Below are positions 12,084 to 20,003 of a DNA stretch of 64,000 nucleotides, one piece after another. The DNA comes from Pseudosulfitobacter pseudonitzschiae (GTDB taxonomy: Bacteria > Pseudomonadota > Alphaproteobacteria > Rhodobacterales > Rhodobacteraceae). Within the stretch, counting starts at the first letter, position 1, and each line of letters opens with the position of its first letter. The translations under genes were made by a program, and so were the position numbers. The notes beneath the pieces are model-generated. The model was not told the origin of the DNA. It made no database searches and saw nothing but the letters and a program-made list of their open reading frames with translations. Where the stretch lies: positions 434,001 to 498,000 of the forward strand of contig NZ_FQVP01000001.1 in assembly GCF_900129395.1 (NCBI RefSeq), in the 5' to 3' direction.

Positions 12084-12139
12084 TTGCAAAAACACATGTA
12101 AAAGACGCATCTTTCCAAAATAGTATTGCATTTTTGCAA
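12084..12139. promoter_or_regulatory. Inverted repeats in the mmsA/LysR divergent promoter
   Basis: TTGCAAAAA (12084-12092) and TTTTTGCAA (12131-12139) form an inverted pair. The right copy belongs to a compact palindrome, TTGCA-TTTT-TGCAA (12126-12139), which contains a T-N11-A core as in LysR-type operators. Its position between a LysR gene and mmsA suggests autoregulation and control of the valine operon. This is inference from pattern and place. Confidence 0.5.
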
Positions 12140-12166
12140 AATGAATTCTGGCAGAGGCACGGTATC

Positions 12167-13066
12167 ATGGAAACCCACTGGGACGATCTGCGGCTGTTTC
12201 TTGCTGTTGCGCGCGAGGCCAGCCTGACAGCGGCGGGCAAGACGTTGCGGTTGGACCCGGCCACGTTGGGCCGCCGTATGGGACGGCTCGAAACATCGTT
12301 GGGTGCGACATTGTTCGTGAAATCCCCGCAAGGCTATGCCCTGACCGAGGCAGGGGTTGTCCTGTTGGACAAGGCCGAGGCGGCCGAGGCCGCAATGCGC
12401 GCGGCAACCTCGACGCTGTCCGGGGCGCAATCCGATCGATTGACGGGGCAAGTGCGCATTGGGGCGCCGGACGGCTGCGCCAACTACCTGATGCCGCAGG
12501 TCTGCGCGGATCTGGCCGACCGCCACCCCGATCTGGACATTCAGGTCGTGGCATTGCCGCGCGTGTTCAACCTGTCACGGCGCGAGGCCGATCTGGCCAT
12601 CGGCGTCAGCGCACCCACGGCGGGCCGTCTGACAGTGCAGAAAATCACCGATTACCGCCTGCATCTGGCCGCCGCTGACAGCTATCTGGCGCAACACCCG
12701 CAGATCAGCACCACCGCCGACCTGCAAGGGCACCGGATCGTGGGTTACATCCCTGACATGATCTTTGACCGCGAACTGGATTATCTGGCGGACATCGGCC
12801 TGCCGCGCACGGCGCTGGCGTCGAATTCGGTCTCGGTCCAGTTGAACCTCTTGCGGGCCGGGGGCGGCGTCGGGATCGTGCACGATTTTGCGCTGCCCGC
12901 CGCGCCCGGATTGCGCCGTATCCTGACCGACCGGATCAGCCTGACCCGTGCTTTTTACCTGATCCGTCATGCGGATGACCGCAACAACGCACGGTTGACG
13001 CGCTTTGCAGATGACCTGGTGGCAGGGCTTCGTGTGGAACTGGCGCGGCTTGAGGCGCACGCTTGA
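12167..13066 (+). CDS. LysR-family transcriptional regulator, likely of valine catabolism
   Basis: This 299-residue regulator has an N-terminal winged helix-turn-helix (LRLFLAVAREASLTAAGKTL, about residues 6-25, continuing LGRRMGRLE) and a type 2 periplasmic-binding-like effector domain. ATG 12167 (METHWDD) is favoured because LysR proteins place the HTH within the first 25 residues; the possible start at 12056 would run through the divergent promoter. It is transcribed away from mmsA with palindromes between them, so it probably controls that operon. The effector is unknown. Confidence 0.88.
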   Translation: METHWDDLRLFLAVAREASLTAAGKTLRLDPATLGRRMGRLETSLGATLFVKSPQGYALTEAGVVLLDKAEAAEAAMRAATSTLSGAQSDRLTGQVRIGAPDGCANYLMPQVCADLADRHPDLDIQVVALPRVFNLSRREADLAIGVSAPTAGRLTVQKITDYRLHLAAADSYLAQHPQISTTADLQGHRIVGYIPDMIFDRELDYLADIGLPRTALASNSVSVQLNLLRAGGGVGIVHDFALPAAPGLRRILTDRISLTRAFYLIRHADDRNNARLTRFADDLVAGLRVELARLEAHA

Positions 13067-13129
13067 CACAAACCGGGTTTGCGGGGACGATCAAACTATC
13101 GTCTGTTCAACCATCACACGAGGTTTGCC

Positions 13130-13564
13130 ATGCTTGTCCAACAAATCCTGCAATCGAAATCCAGTGACGAGGTGATTACTGTCAAACCCGGCACAAGCGT
13201 TTCTGATGCCGCGAAAATTCTGGCCAAGCACAAGTTCGGCAGCGTGGTCGTGTCGCGCGACGGGACGACTGCGGACGGTATCCTGTCGGAACGCGACATC
13301 GTGCGCGAACTGGCGATGCGCGGCGCAACCTGTCTGCAAGACCCGGTCGAGGCCTACATGACCACGAAACTGGTGACCTGCACCCGTCAGGACAGCGTCG
13401 AAAGCGTGTTGCAACACATGTCAGACGGCCGGTTCCGTCACATGCCTGTGGTCGAGGAGGGCAAGCTGGTTGGCCTGATCACCCAAGGGGACGTGGTCAA
13501 GGCGCGCCTGTCCAAGGTGTCGATGGAGAAAGAGGCCCTGCAAGGGATGATCATGGGCCACTGA
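13130..13564 (+). CDS. CBS-pair domain protein
   Basis: This 144-residue protein consists almost entirely of two CBS domains (about residues 10-65 and 75-130), with typical GSVVVSRDG, GILSERDIVRELA and GLITQGDVVK segments. Such stand-alone CBS pairs bind adenine nucleotides or SAM and act as energy-sensing regulators, often through partners. The start MLVQQIL at 13130 has CGAGG upstream. The gene lies alone between the LysR gene and coaD, so its partner cannot be deduced from context. Confidence 0.88.
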   Translation: MLVQQILQSKSSDEVITVKPGTSVSDAAKILAKHKFGSVVVSRDGTTADGILSERDIVRELAMRGATCLQDPVEAYMTTKLVTCTRQDSVESVLQHMSDGRFRHMPVVEEGKLVGLITQGDVVKARLSKVSMEKEALQGMIMGH

Positions 13565-13672
13565 ACCGCCGACGGTTATAATTTAACGCCGCTGCGTCTT
13601 GGTACTTGCATTCTTGTGCCCCTAGTGGTTGCTTGCCGCGAAATAATATTACCCTGACCACGGAGCACGCCC

Positions 13673-14167
13673 ATGCGCGTTGGCCTTTACCCCGGCACTT
13701 TCGACCCCATCACCCTGGGACATATCGACATTATCCGCCGCGCCACGTCTTTGGTGGACCGGCTGGTGATCGGCGTTGCGATCAACCGGGACAAGGGACC
13801 GCTGTTCCGTCTGGAAGAGCGTGTCGCGATGATCGAGGCGGAATGCGCCAAGCTGATCGAGCAGACCCAGACCGAGATCGTCGTACATCCCTTCGAGAAT
13901 CTGTTGATTGATTGCGCAGCGGATGTCGGGGCGCAGATGATCATCCGGGGCCTGCGGGCGGTGGCCGATTTCGAATATGAATATCAGATGGTTGGTATGA
14001 ACCGCCAGTTGAACGACGAGATCGAGACAGTGTTCCTGATGGCCGAAGCCACGCATCAGGCGATTGCGTCGAAACTGGTCAAGGAAATCGCGCGGCTGGA
14101 CGGCGATGTCAGCAAATTTGTCACGCCTCAGGTCAATGAGGCGCTGATCACGAAACTTTCAGGCTAA
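13673..14167 (+). CDS. coaD: Phosphopantetheine adenylyltransferase
   Basis: CoaD makes dephospho-CoA from 4'-phosphopantetheine and ATP, the penultimate step of CoA synthesis. The 164-residue length is standard. The nucleotidyltransferase motif PGTFDPITLGH (residues 7-17) and the segments RGLRAVADFEYE and MNRQLN are clear. The canonical downstream [ST]SS region is replaced by KFVTPQVNEAL, as in many alphaproteobacteria. It ends shortly before a hairpin that abuts the next gene. Confidence 0.95.
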   Translation: MRVGLYPGTFDPITLGHIDIIRRATSLVDRLVIGVAINRDKGPLFRLEERVAMIEAECAKLIEQTQTEIVVHPFENLLIDCAADVGAQMIIRGLRAVADFEYEYQMVGMNRQLNDEIETVFLMAEATHQAIASKLVKEIARLDGDVSKFVTPQVNEALITKLSG

Positions 14168-14178
14168 GACGGGAACTG

Positions 14179-14204
14179 GCCAGCCAACGGGTACGTTGGT
14201 TGGC
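14179..14204. other. 11-bp hairpin abutting a start codon
   Basis: Arms GCCAGCCAACG (14179-14189) and CGTTGGTTGGC (14194-14204) pair with one G-U wobble around a 4-nt loop, and end exactly at the ATG (14205) of the L,D-transpeptidase gene. No T-tract follows, so a terminator for coaD is doubtful. It would cover the ribosome-binding region of the next gene. Confidence 0.6.
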
Positions 14205-15584
14205 ATGTCATACACATCGCACATCGCCCGCATCACCCTGTTGACGCTGATCGCGTCCCCACTGGTCGCGCAGACCCCGACAACGACACAGCTTGATCCT
14301 GCGCCAATCGTTCCCCCGGTCACGCAACAACCGATTGCGCCTCAACAGGCGCCTGCCGCCCCGCAATCCGATGCGCCTGCGGCGGGTGACCCGATCATTC
14401 CCATGGCAGAATCCGCACTGGACGATGTTCAGGTGGAACCTGGCGTACAGGGGAATCCTTCAGACACGCGCATCCCCAGCGTTTCGGAACTGTCCAAAGC
14501 TTTGCAGGACAAGGAGAACGGAGAAACGCAGGGTGACGTTGGCCTGGGCACAGATAATGTCATCACGATCAACCCCGATACGGTCGAGCCGAATCCCGGA
14601 CCACCACAGGACACAGGTCAGGCGACGGGGCAGGGCGTCGGGGGCATCACGCCCGCCGCACAGCCCCCGATCCCGTCACAGCCCGTTACACCCGCCACCG
14701 TCAACGCGGCCAGCTATTCGGGGGTTGGTGGCCTGCCCGAAGGGCGCAGCCCCGTCACCGTAAAGCTTCAAGTGCTTCTGGACCGCGCCGGCGTATCGGT
14801 ATCGATCATTGACGGCGTCAAGGGCGGCATGACGGAAAGCGCGTTGAAAGCCTATGAGGCGCGGATGGGTCTGCCGGTGGACGGTCTGCTGGATGCAGAG
14901 GTTTGGGACATGCTGGGCGGCAACGACATTGACGTCTACATGAAACAGTACACGATCACCGAAGCCGACACCCAAGGTCTGTCAGCGCCCTTGCCGCGTG
15001 ACTACGGCGAATTGGCAAAGCTGGACCGCATGGGCTATACCAGCGTCAGTGAAAAGCTGGCCGAACGCTTTCACATGAGCGAGAGTTTCCTGAAGCTCGT
15101 GAACCCCGGTGCCGGTTTCTATGCCGGTGAAACCATTGTTGTGGTGGAACCGGGTGCCAATGCTGTGGGGAAAGTGGTCAAGATCATCATCGACAAATCC
15201 GACCGCCGCCTGCGTGCCTGGGATGCGACGGGGACCGAGATTGCCAACTATCCCGTGGCCATTGGATCCGCGGGTACACCTTCGCCCTCGGGCCACATGA
15301 CGGTCGAAGCCGTGGCGCTTGAGCCAACCTATCACTACAACCCCAGTGTGAATTTCAAACAGGGTGACAATGACAAGCCGCTGACCCTGCCGCCCGGACC
15401 GAACGGCCCTGTCGGGCTGGTGTGGATCGACCTGTCGAAACCCACCTACGGCATCCACGGCACACCGGAACCTGCCAGCCTGTTCACGGCCCACTCGCAT
15501 GGCTGTGTGCGCATGGCGAACTGGGACGCGCAGGAGTTGGCGTCGTTGGTCAGCGAAGGTGTCATTGTCGATTTCCGCGAATGA
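14205..15584 (+). CDS. L,D-transpeptidase with peptidoglycan-binding domain
   Basis: This is an exported 459-residue cell-wall enzyme. A signal peptide (about 1-22, ending VAQ) is followed by a Pro/Gln/Thr-rich linker to about residue 180. A PG_binding_1-like domain follows (LQVLLDRAGVSVSIIDG to VDGLLDAEVW), then a C-terminal YkuD domain with the catalytic HSHGCVRM motif. It makes 3-3 cross-links or attaches proteins to peptidoglycan. No good Shine-Dalgarno is visible because a hairpin occupies that position; an in-frame TTG at 14196 is an alternative start. Its TGA overlaps the ATG of the extensin-like gene. Confidence 0.9.
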   Translation: MSYTSHIARITLLTLIASPLVAQTPTTTQLDPAPIVPPVTQQPIAPQQAPAAPQSDAPAAGDPIIPMAESALDDVQVEPGVQGNPSDTRIPSVSELSKALQDKENGETQGDVGLGTDNVITINPDTVEPNPGPPQDTGQATGQGVGGITPAAQPPIPSQPVTPATVNAASYSGVGGLPEGRSPVTVKLQVLLDRAGVSVSIIDGVKGGMTESALKAYEARMGLPVDGLLDAEVWDMLGGNDIDVYMKQYTITEADTQGLSAPLPRDYGELAKLDRMGYTSVSEKLAERFHMSESFLKLVNPGAGFYAGETIVVVEPGANAVGKVVKIIIDKSDRRLRAWDATGTEIANYPVAIGSAGTPSPSGHMTVEAVALEPTYHYNPSVNFKQGDNDKPLTLPPGPNGPVGLVWIDLSKPTYGIHGTPEPASLFTAHSHGCVRMANWDAQELASLVSEGVIVDFRE

Positions 15585-16420
15585 AACGCGCGGTGGCCGT
15601 CCTGCTGCTGATGATACCATCAGTGGTCTGGGGGCAGGGCGCGCCTGATACGTCGCGTCTGCCTCCGGTGAAACCGGACGCGTTGACTGATGTTGACGGC
15701 GACGTGGACGCACCGGAGATATCCAAGGTGCCACCGAAAACGGCAACACCGCCCCGGCCCGAGGAGGCTCAGGACAGTGAAGCAGACACCGAAGAGGCGG
15801 CCGAGGACCCTGCAACACCTCCGGAGCCGCTTGCGCCGCCGGTCTGGCAAACCCTGCAAGAGACAGACGACGCCTTTGTTGCCTGCCTTGGGGCGCTGAA
15901 TGAACTGGGTGCTATGTACAAGGTTGCCGATCCGCAGACCGAGGAAGACCGCGATTGCGGCATCGCCAATCCGGTGCGCCTGTCGGAGCCTGTGCCGGGT
16001 GTCCAGATCGACAGCCCCGCGCTGATGCGCTGTGAGACAGCGGTGGCGCTTGGCACGTGGTTGCGTGACTTCGTGAAGCCTGCCGCCGCGACGCTGAAAC
16101 GCGGGCCGGTGGTTACCTTGGCCAAGGGCAGCGGCTATCAGTGCCGCCGCCGCAACAATTTGCCCGACGGCAAGCTGTCCGAGCATGCCTATGGCAATGC
16201 CATCGACATCATGGCCTTTGGTTTCAAGGACGGATCACAGATCAAGGTCACTCCGCGCGAGCGTGAAGGCTCGCGCGAGGAAAGCTTTCAGGACGCGGTG
16301 CGTGCCACGGCTTGCTTGTATTTCTCGACCGTTCTGGGGCCGGGATCGGACGAGGCGCACAACGACCATCTGCATCTGGACGTGATCGCCCGAGACGGCG
16401 GCTTTCGCCTTTGCCAGTGA
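15581..16420 (+). CDS. Extensin-like C-terminal domain protein
   Basis: This 279-residue exported protein has a signal peptide (residues 1-20, ending VWG) and a Pro/Glu-rich spacer of about 70 residues. The extensin-like C-terminal domain contains SGYQCRRRNN, LSEHAYGNAIDI and HNDHLHLDV. The His/Asp pattern resembles M15-type (D-Ala-D-Ala peptidase) zinc folds, so a cell-wall role is plausible and fits coupling to the L,D-transpeptidase through an ATGA overlap. Activity is unproven. It ends at 16420 directly against the stop of convergent gap, with no spacer. Confidence 0.85.
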   Translation: MKRAVAVLLLMIPSVVWGQGAPDTSRLPPVKPDALTDVDGDVDAPEISKVPPKTATPPRPEEAQDSEADTEEAAEDPATPPEPLAPPVWQTLQETDDAFVACLGALNELGAMYKVADPQTEEDRDCGIANPVRLSEPVPGVQIDSPALMRCETAVALGTWLRDFVKPAAATLKRGPVVTLAKGSGYQCRRRNNLPDGKLSEHAYGNAIDIMAFGFKDGSQIKVTPREREGSREESFQDAVRATACLYFSTVLGPGSDEAHNDHLHLDVIARDGGFRLCQ

Positions 16421-17419
16421 TTACTTCGCGTTGGCCATCGCCAGCGCCGTGTCCAGCATCCGGTTGGAAAAGCCCCATTCGTTGTCGTACCATGACAGGA
16501 TGCGGACCAGCGTGCCGTTCTGAACATGTGTCTGGTCCAGCGCCACGGTGGAACTGGCCGGGGTATGGTTGAAATCCACCGACACCAGCGGGCGGGCTTC
16601 GACCTCCAGCACACCACCCGAGGCGCGGGCGGCTTTGGACAGGGCGGCGTTCACCCCTGCGATGTCGGTCTCTTTCGCCACTTCGACGGTCAGGTCCACA
16701 CAGGACACGTTGGGCGTGGGCACCCGCAACGAGGTGCCAAAGATCAGCCCGTCCAGTTCCGGCATCACCAGACCAATGGCCTTGGCCGCACCGGTCGAGG
16801 TGGGCACCATCGACAGCGCCGCAGCCCGGCCCCGCGCCAGATCGCTGGCGGCACGGTCATGGGTGGGCTGGCCGCCGGTGTAGGCGTGGATCGTGGTCAT
16901 GGTGCCGCGCAGAATGCCGAATTCTTCGTGCAGCGCCTTGCACAGCGGGGCCAGACAGTTGGTGGTGCACGATGCATTCGACACGATTTTATCGTCTGCG
17001 GTCAGGATGTCGTGGTTCACACCATAGACAATGGTTTTCATCTCGCCCTTGCCGGGGGCCGAGATCAGCACCTTGCCGCTGCCGTTTTTCAGGTGCGCGC
17101 CTGCGGTTTCGTCGGTCTTGAAGAAACCGGTGCATTCCAGCGCGATGTTCACGTCACCCCAATCCAGCTTGGCCGGATCGCGTTCGGCGCTCATGCGGAT
17201 GGGGCCTGCGCCCACGTCCAGCGTGTCACCGGTCAACGTGACGGTGCCGTTATAGCGGCCATGGACGCTGTCGAATTCAAACAGATGCGCGTTGGTGGCA
17301 GGATCGGCCAGATCGTTGATGGCGACCACTTGCAGGTCGTCGCCGCCGCGCTCCATCAACGCGCGCAGCACGTTGCGCCCGATACGTCCGAAGCCGTTGA
17401 TTGCGATTTTCGTGGTCAT
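16421..17419 (-). CDS. gap: Type I glyceraldehyde-3-phosphate dehydrogenase (copy 1)
   Basis: The enzyme interconverts glyceraldehyde-3-phosphate and 1,3-bisphosphoglycerate. The product from MTTKIAINGFG has 332 residues with the Rossmann motif NGFGRIGR, the active-site SNASCTTNCLAPL, the conserved HAYTGGQP segment and WYDNEWG near the C-terminus. A second GAPDH lies 330 bp upstream with a small membrane gene between. A perfect palindrome, GTTAGCGCTAAC, lies 20 bp before the ATG and suggests LacI-type control of its own transcript. Cofactor preference and flux direction cannot be read from the sequence. Confidence 0.95.
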   Translation of the reverse strand: MTTKIAINGFGRIGRNVLRALMERGGDDLQVVAINDLADPATNAHLFEFDSVHGRYNGTVTLTGDTLDVGAGPIRMSAERDPAKLDWGDVNIALECTGFFKTDETAGAHLKNGSGKVLISAPGKGEMKTIVYGVNHDILTADDKIVSNASCTTNCLAPLCKALHEEFGILRGTMTTIHAYTGGQPTHDRAASDLARGRAAALSMVPTSTGAAKAIGLVMPELDGLIFGTSLRVPTPNVSCVDLTVEVAKETDIAGVNAALSKAARASGGVLEVEARPLVSVDFNHTPASSTVALDQTHVQNGTLVRILSWYDNEWGFSNRMLDTALAMANAK

Positions 17420-17438
17420 GATCCGCCCCCATTTTTCG

Positions 17439-17450
17439 GTTAGCGCTAAC
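17439..17450. promoter_or_regulatory. Perfect 12-bp palindrome upstream of gap copy 1
   Basis: GTTAGCGCTAAC with a central CG is a typical LacI-family operator pattern. From memory it resembles operators of central-carbon LacI regulators such as CceR in Rhodobacter sphaeroides. A degenerate version precedes the second gap gene. Confidence 0.6.
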
Positions 17451-17530
17451 ATAGAGGGGGCGATCATATTGTCAACCACACCTGCGGCGCGACGCCGTTG
17501 TGATCGATCAAAGTCAAAAAGGGCAGGGCT

Positions 17531-17674
17531 TCAGCGCCAGAAGGCCATCCATTCGATCAGGTCGAACAGCTCTTTGCCCAGAAACACCAGATTGGCACTG
17601 TCGTTGGCGAAGACGTCATAGCTGATCCAGGCGATCAGGATGGCGGCCAGAATCAGCGACAGGGTGTTGGTCAT
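17531..17674 (-). CDS. 47-residue single-span membrane protein between the two gap genes
   Basis: The product starts MTNTLSLILAAILIAW and is one hydrophobic helix (about residues 3-20) plus a short polar tail ending EWMAFWR. No function is known. It sits on the same strand between the two GAPDH genes, flanked on both sides by the same 15-nt sequence (caaaaagggcagggc at 17515 and 17691). The coding call rests on position, a good hydrophobic profile and an intact frame; it is short and could be spurious. Confidence 0.55.
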   Translation of the reverse strand: MTNTLSLILAAILIAWISYDVFANDSANLVFLGKELFDLIEWMAFWR

Positions 17675-17701
17675 CGGGGCAAAGCTCAAACAAAAAGGGC
17701 A

Positions 17702-17719
17702 GGGCCGTTGTGACAGCCC
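17702..17719 (-). terminator. Terminator-like hairpin after gap copy 2
   Basis: On the minus strand GGGCTGT-CACA-ACGGCCC is followed by TGCCC and a TTTTTG tract. It lies between gap copy 2 and the 47-residue gene and probably ends or attenuates the gap transcript. Confidence 0.55.
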
Positions 17720-17748
17720 CGCCCCGATCCCGCAAGTGGCGGTGAATT

Positions 17749-18750
17749 TTACGACAGGCGGCCCATGGCCACGGCGACATCGGCCATGCGGCACGAGAAT
17801 GCCCATTCGTTGTCGTACCATGCCAGCACGCGCACCAGGTTGCCGCCTGTGACCTTGGTCTGGTCGGGGGCAAAGATCGACGAATGTTCGGTGTGGTTGA
17901 AATCGACCGAGACTTTCTGTTCGTCATCATAGGCCAGCACACGGCTCATCGGGCCTTCGGCGGCGGCTTTCATCGCGGCGTTCACTTCGTCCACGGTCAC
18001 GTCGCGGCCGGCAACAAAGGTCAGGTCCACAGCCGAGACATTGGGCGTGGGCACGCGCATGGCGGTGCCGTCCAGCTTGCCCGCCAGTTTCGGCAGCACT
18101 TCCCCCAGCGCCTTGGCGGCACCGGTCGAGGTGGGGATAATGCTCATTGCGGCGGCGCGGGCGCGGTACAGGTCGCTGTGGCGCTTGTCCAGTGTCGGCT
18201 GGTCGCCGGTATAGCTGTGAATGGTGGTCATCAGGCCGCTTTCGATGCCGAACGCATCGTCCAGCGCCTTGGCCAGAGGGGCCAGGCAGTTGGTGGTGCA
18301 CGACCCGTTGCTGACCATGCGGTCGATCTTGGTCAGTTCCTTGTCGTTGACGCCGTAAACCACGGTGCGGTCCACGTTCTTGCCGGGGGCCGACAAAAGG
18401 ACCTTGCCCGCGCCACGCTCAAGGTGGGTTTTCGCTTTCAGGCCGTCGTTGAACATGCCGGTGCATTCCAGAACGACATCACAGCCCTCCCAGTCCAGCG
18501 CGTCCATGTCATAGGTGGACATCACGTCGATGGGGCCACGGCCCAGGTCCAGCGTGTTTTCACCGATTTCGACCATGCCGGGGAATGCACCGTGAACCGA
18601 ATCGTACTTGATCAGGTGTGCGGCGCTTTTCAGCGGGCCGGTGGCGTTCAGTTTGACGACCTGAATGTCGTTGCGGCCGCTTGCGGCGATGTGGGACAGG
18701 GTGCAGCGGCCGATGCGGCCAAACCCGTTGATGCCAACTCTGATGGTCAT
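17749..18750 (-). CDS. Type I glyceraldehyde-3-phosphate dehydrogenase (copy 2)
   Basis: This second GAPDH of 333 residues starts MTIRVGINGFG, with NGFGRIGRC, active-site SNGSCTTNCLAPL, HSYTGDQPT and WYDNEWAF. It differs from copy 1 throughout (for example SNGSC versus SNASC), so it is a paralogue and not a recent duplicate. Paired gap genes can divide glycolytic and gluconeogenic roles; which does which is not decided here. It is divergent from the DUF808 gene, with a degenerate copy of the GTTAGCGCTAAC motif between them. Confidence 0.93.
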   Translation of the reverse strand: MTIRVGINGFGRIGRCTLSHIAASGRNDIQVVKLNATGPLKSAAHLIKYDSVHGAFPGMVEIGENTLDLGRGPIDVMSTYDMDALDWEGCDVVLECTGMFNDGLKAKTHLERGAGKVLLSAPGKNVDRTVVYGVNDKELTKIDRMVSNGSCTTNCLAPLAKALDDAFGIESGLMTTIHSYTGDQPTLDKRHSDLYRARAAAMSIIPTSTGAAKALGEVLPKLAGKLDGTAMRVPTPNVSAVDLTFVAGRDVTVDEVNAAMKAAAEGPMSRVLAYDDEQKVSVDFNHTEHSSIFAPDQTKVTGGNLVRVLAWYDNEWAFSCRMADVAVAMGRLS

Positions 18751-18825
18751 GGTCTGCGTCCTTATGTGGGATGTTGAGGGCTGTATAGCGACAGGCCAAA
18801 ATGGGCGAAACACCTGAAAACAAGC

Positions 18826-18840
18826 TGTTAGCGATAAACC
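18826..18840. promoter_or_regulatory. Degenerate copy of the gap palindrome
   Basis: TGTTAGCGATAAACC keeps the left half GTTAGCG and a diverged right half, compared with GTTAGCGCTAAC before gap copy 1. It lies 76 bp upstream of gap copy 2 in the divergent region shared with the DUF808 gene. Weak on its own; the match to the other gap promoter is the reason to list it. Confidence 0.4.
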
Positions 18841-18923
18841 TGTGACCCATTTGCTGCGTTTGCACGTTTGTCTTTCGCCCGGTCAGTGTTAGCTCTGTAG
18901 CCAGGCAGTTTGAAAGGAACGAC

Positions 18924-19907
18924 ATGAGCGGATTACTGGCCCTATTGGACGACGTGGCAGCGATTGCCAAAGTGGCGGCTGCCTCGGTCGATGATGTGAT
19001 CGGGCAGGCGGCCAAGGCCAGTGCCAAGGCGGCCGGTGCCGTAATCGACGATGCCGCGGTGACGCCAAAATATGTGACCGGTTTTGCCGCCGAACGCGAA
19101 CTGCCGATCATCTGGCGGATCGCCAAGGGGTCGCTGCGCAACAAGCTGCTGTTCCTGCTGCCTGCGGGTCTGGCGCTGAACCAGTTTGCGCCATGGGCGA
19201 TCACGCCGCTGTTGATGCTGGGCGGCTGTTACCTGTGTTTCGAAGGGGCCGAAAAGATCGCCCATGCGGTCGGTGTCGGCGGCAAGGGCCACGAGGACCA
19301 TCCAAAGGCAAAACAAGAAATCGTCGATCCCGCCCATCTGGAAGAGGAAAAAGCCAAGGGCGCGATCAAGACAGATTTCATCCTGTCCGCCGAAATCATG
19401 ACCATCACGCTGGCCGCGATCCCCGAAAGCAACTTCTGGATGGAAGCGGCGACGCTGGCCGGGGCTGCGATCATCATCACGCTGGTGGTCTACGGCTCGG
19501 TCGGGTTGATCGTCAAAGCGGACGACCTGGGTCTGGCGATGGCCAATCGCGGGCGTCTGGGGCTGACGCAGGCGCTGGGGCGCGGCATTGTCCGGGCGAT
19601 GCCGTGGGTGTTGAAAACGCTATTGGTGGTCGGCACTGCGGCGATGCTGTGGGTTGGGGGCAACATCGTTATTCACGGGCTTGAAGTGCAGGGCTATGAC
19701 ACGCTGGGCCACTTTACCCACGACTGGGCTGCGGCAGCGGGTCATGCGGTCAGCGAAAGCTGGCGCGGGGCGGTCGAATGGACGACCAAGGCGGCGATGG
19801 ACGGTGTGTTCGGTCTGGGGCTGGGTCTGGTGCTGATCCCGATTGGCGAAAAGATCATCACGCCGATCTGGCGGGCCGTGTTTCATCGCGAAAAGAAAGC
19901 GGCCTGA
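18924..19907 (+). CDS. DUF808 family membrane protein
   Basis: This 327-residue protein of the DUF808 (YedI) family begins with the family hallmark MSGLLALLDDVAAIAK. It then shows AAGAVIDDAAVTPKYV, a LGGCYLCFEGAEK segment and several hydrophobic helices. The biochemical role is unknown. It ends before a strong bidirectional terminator shared with transketolase. Confidence 0.9.
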   Translation: MSGLLALLDDVAAIAKVAAASVDDVIGQAAKASAKAAGAVIDDAAVTPKYVTGFAAERELPIIWRIAKGSLRNKLLFLLPAGLALNQFAPWAITPLLMLGGCYLCFEGAEKIAHAVGVGGKGHEDHPKAKQEIVDPAHLEEEKAKGAIKTDFILSAEIMTITLAAIPESNFWMEAATLAGAAIIITLVVYGSVGLIVKADDLGLAMANRGRLGLTQALGRGIVRAMPWVLKTLLVVGTAAMLWVGGNIVIHGLEVQGYDTLGHFTHDWAAAAGHAVSESWRGAVEWTTKAAMDGVFGLGLGLVLIPIGEKIITPIWRAVFHREKKAA

Positions 19908-19940
19908 GCCGCGCCGCCATCGTGCTTCTTTCGGTACAAA

Positions 19941-19986
19941 AGAAAAACGGGCCGGTCAGGGATGTCCTGACCGGCCCGTTTCTTTC
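19941..19986. terminator. Bidirectional intrinsic terminator
   Basis: A perfect 14-bp stem (19947-19960 with 19966-19979; core GGGCCGGTCAGG) closes on a 5-nt loop and is flanked by an A-rich run on the left and TTTCTTT on the right. It serves the DUF808 gene (plus) and tkt (minus). Confidence 0.9.
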
Positions 19987-20003
19987 CGTAACCCGGTATC
20001 AGA

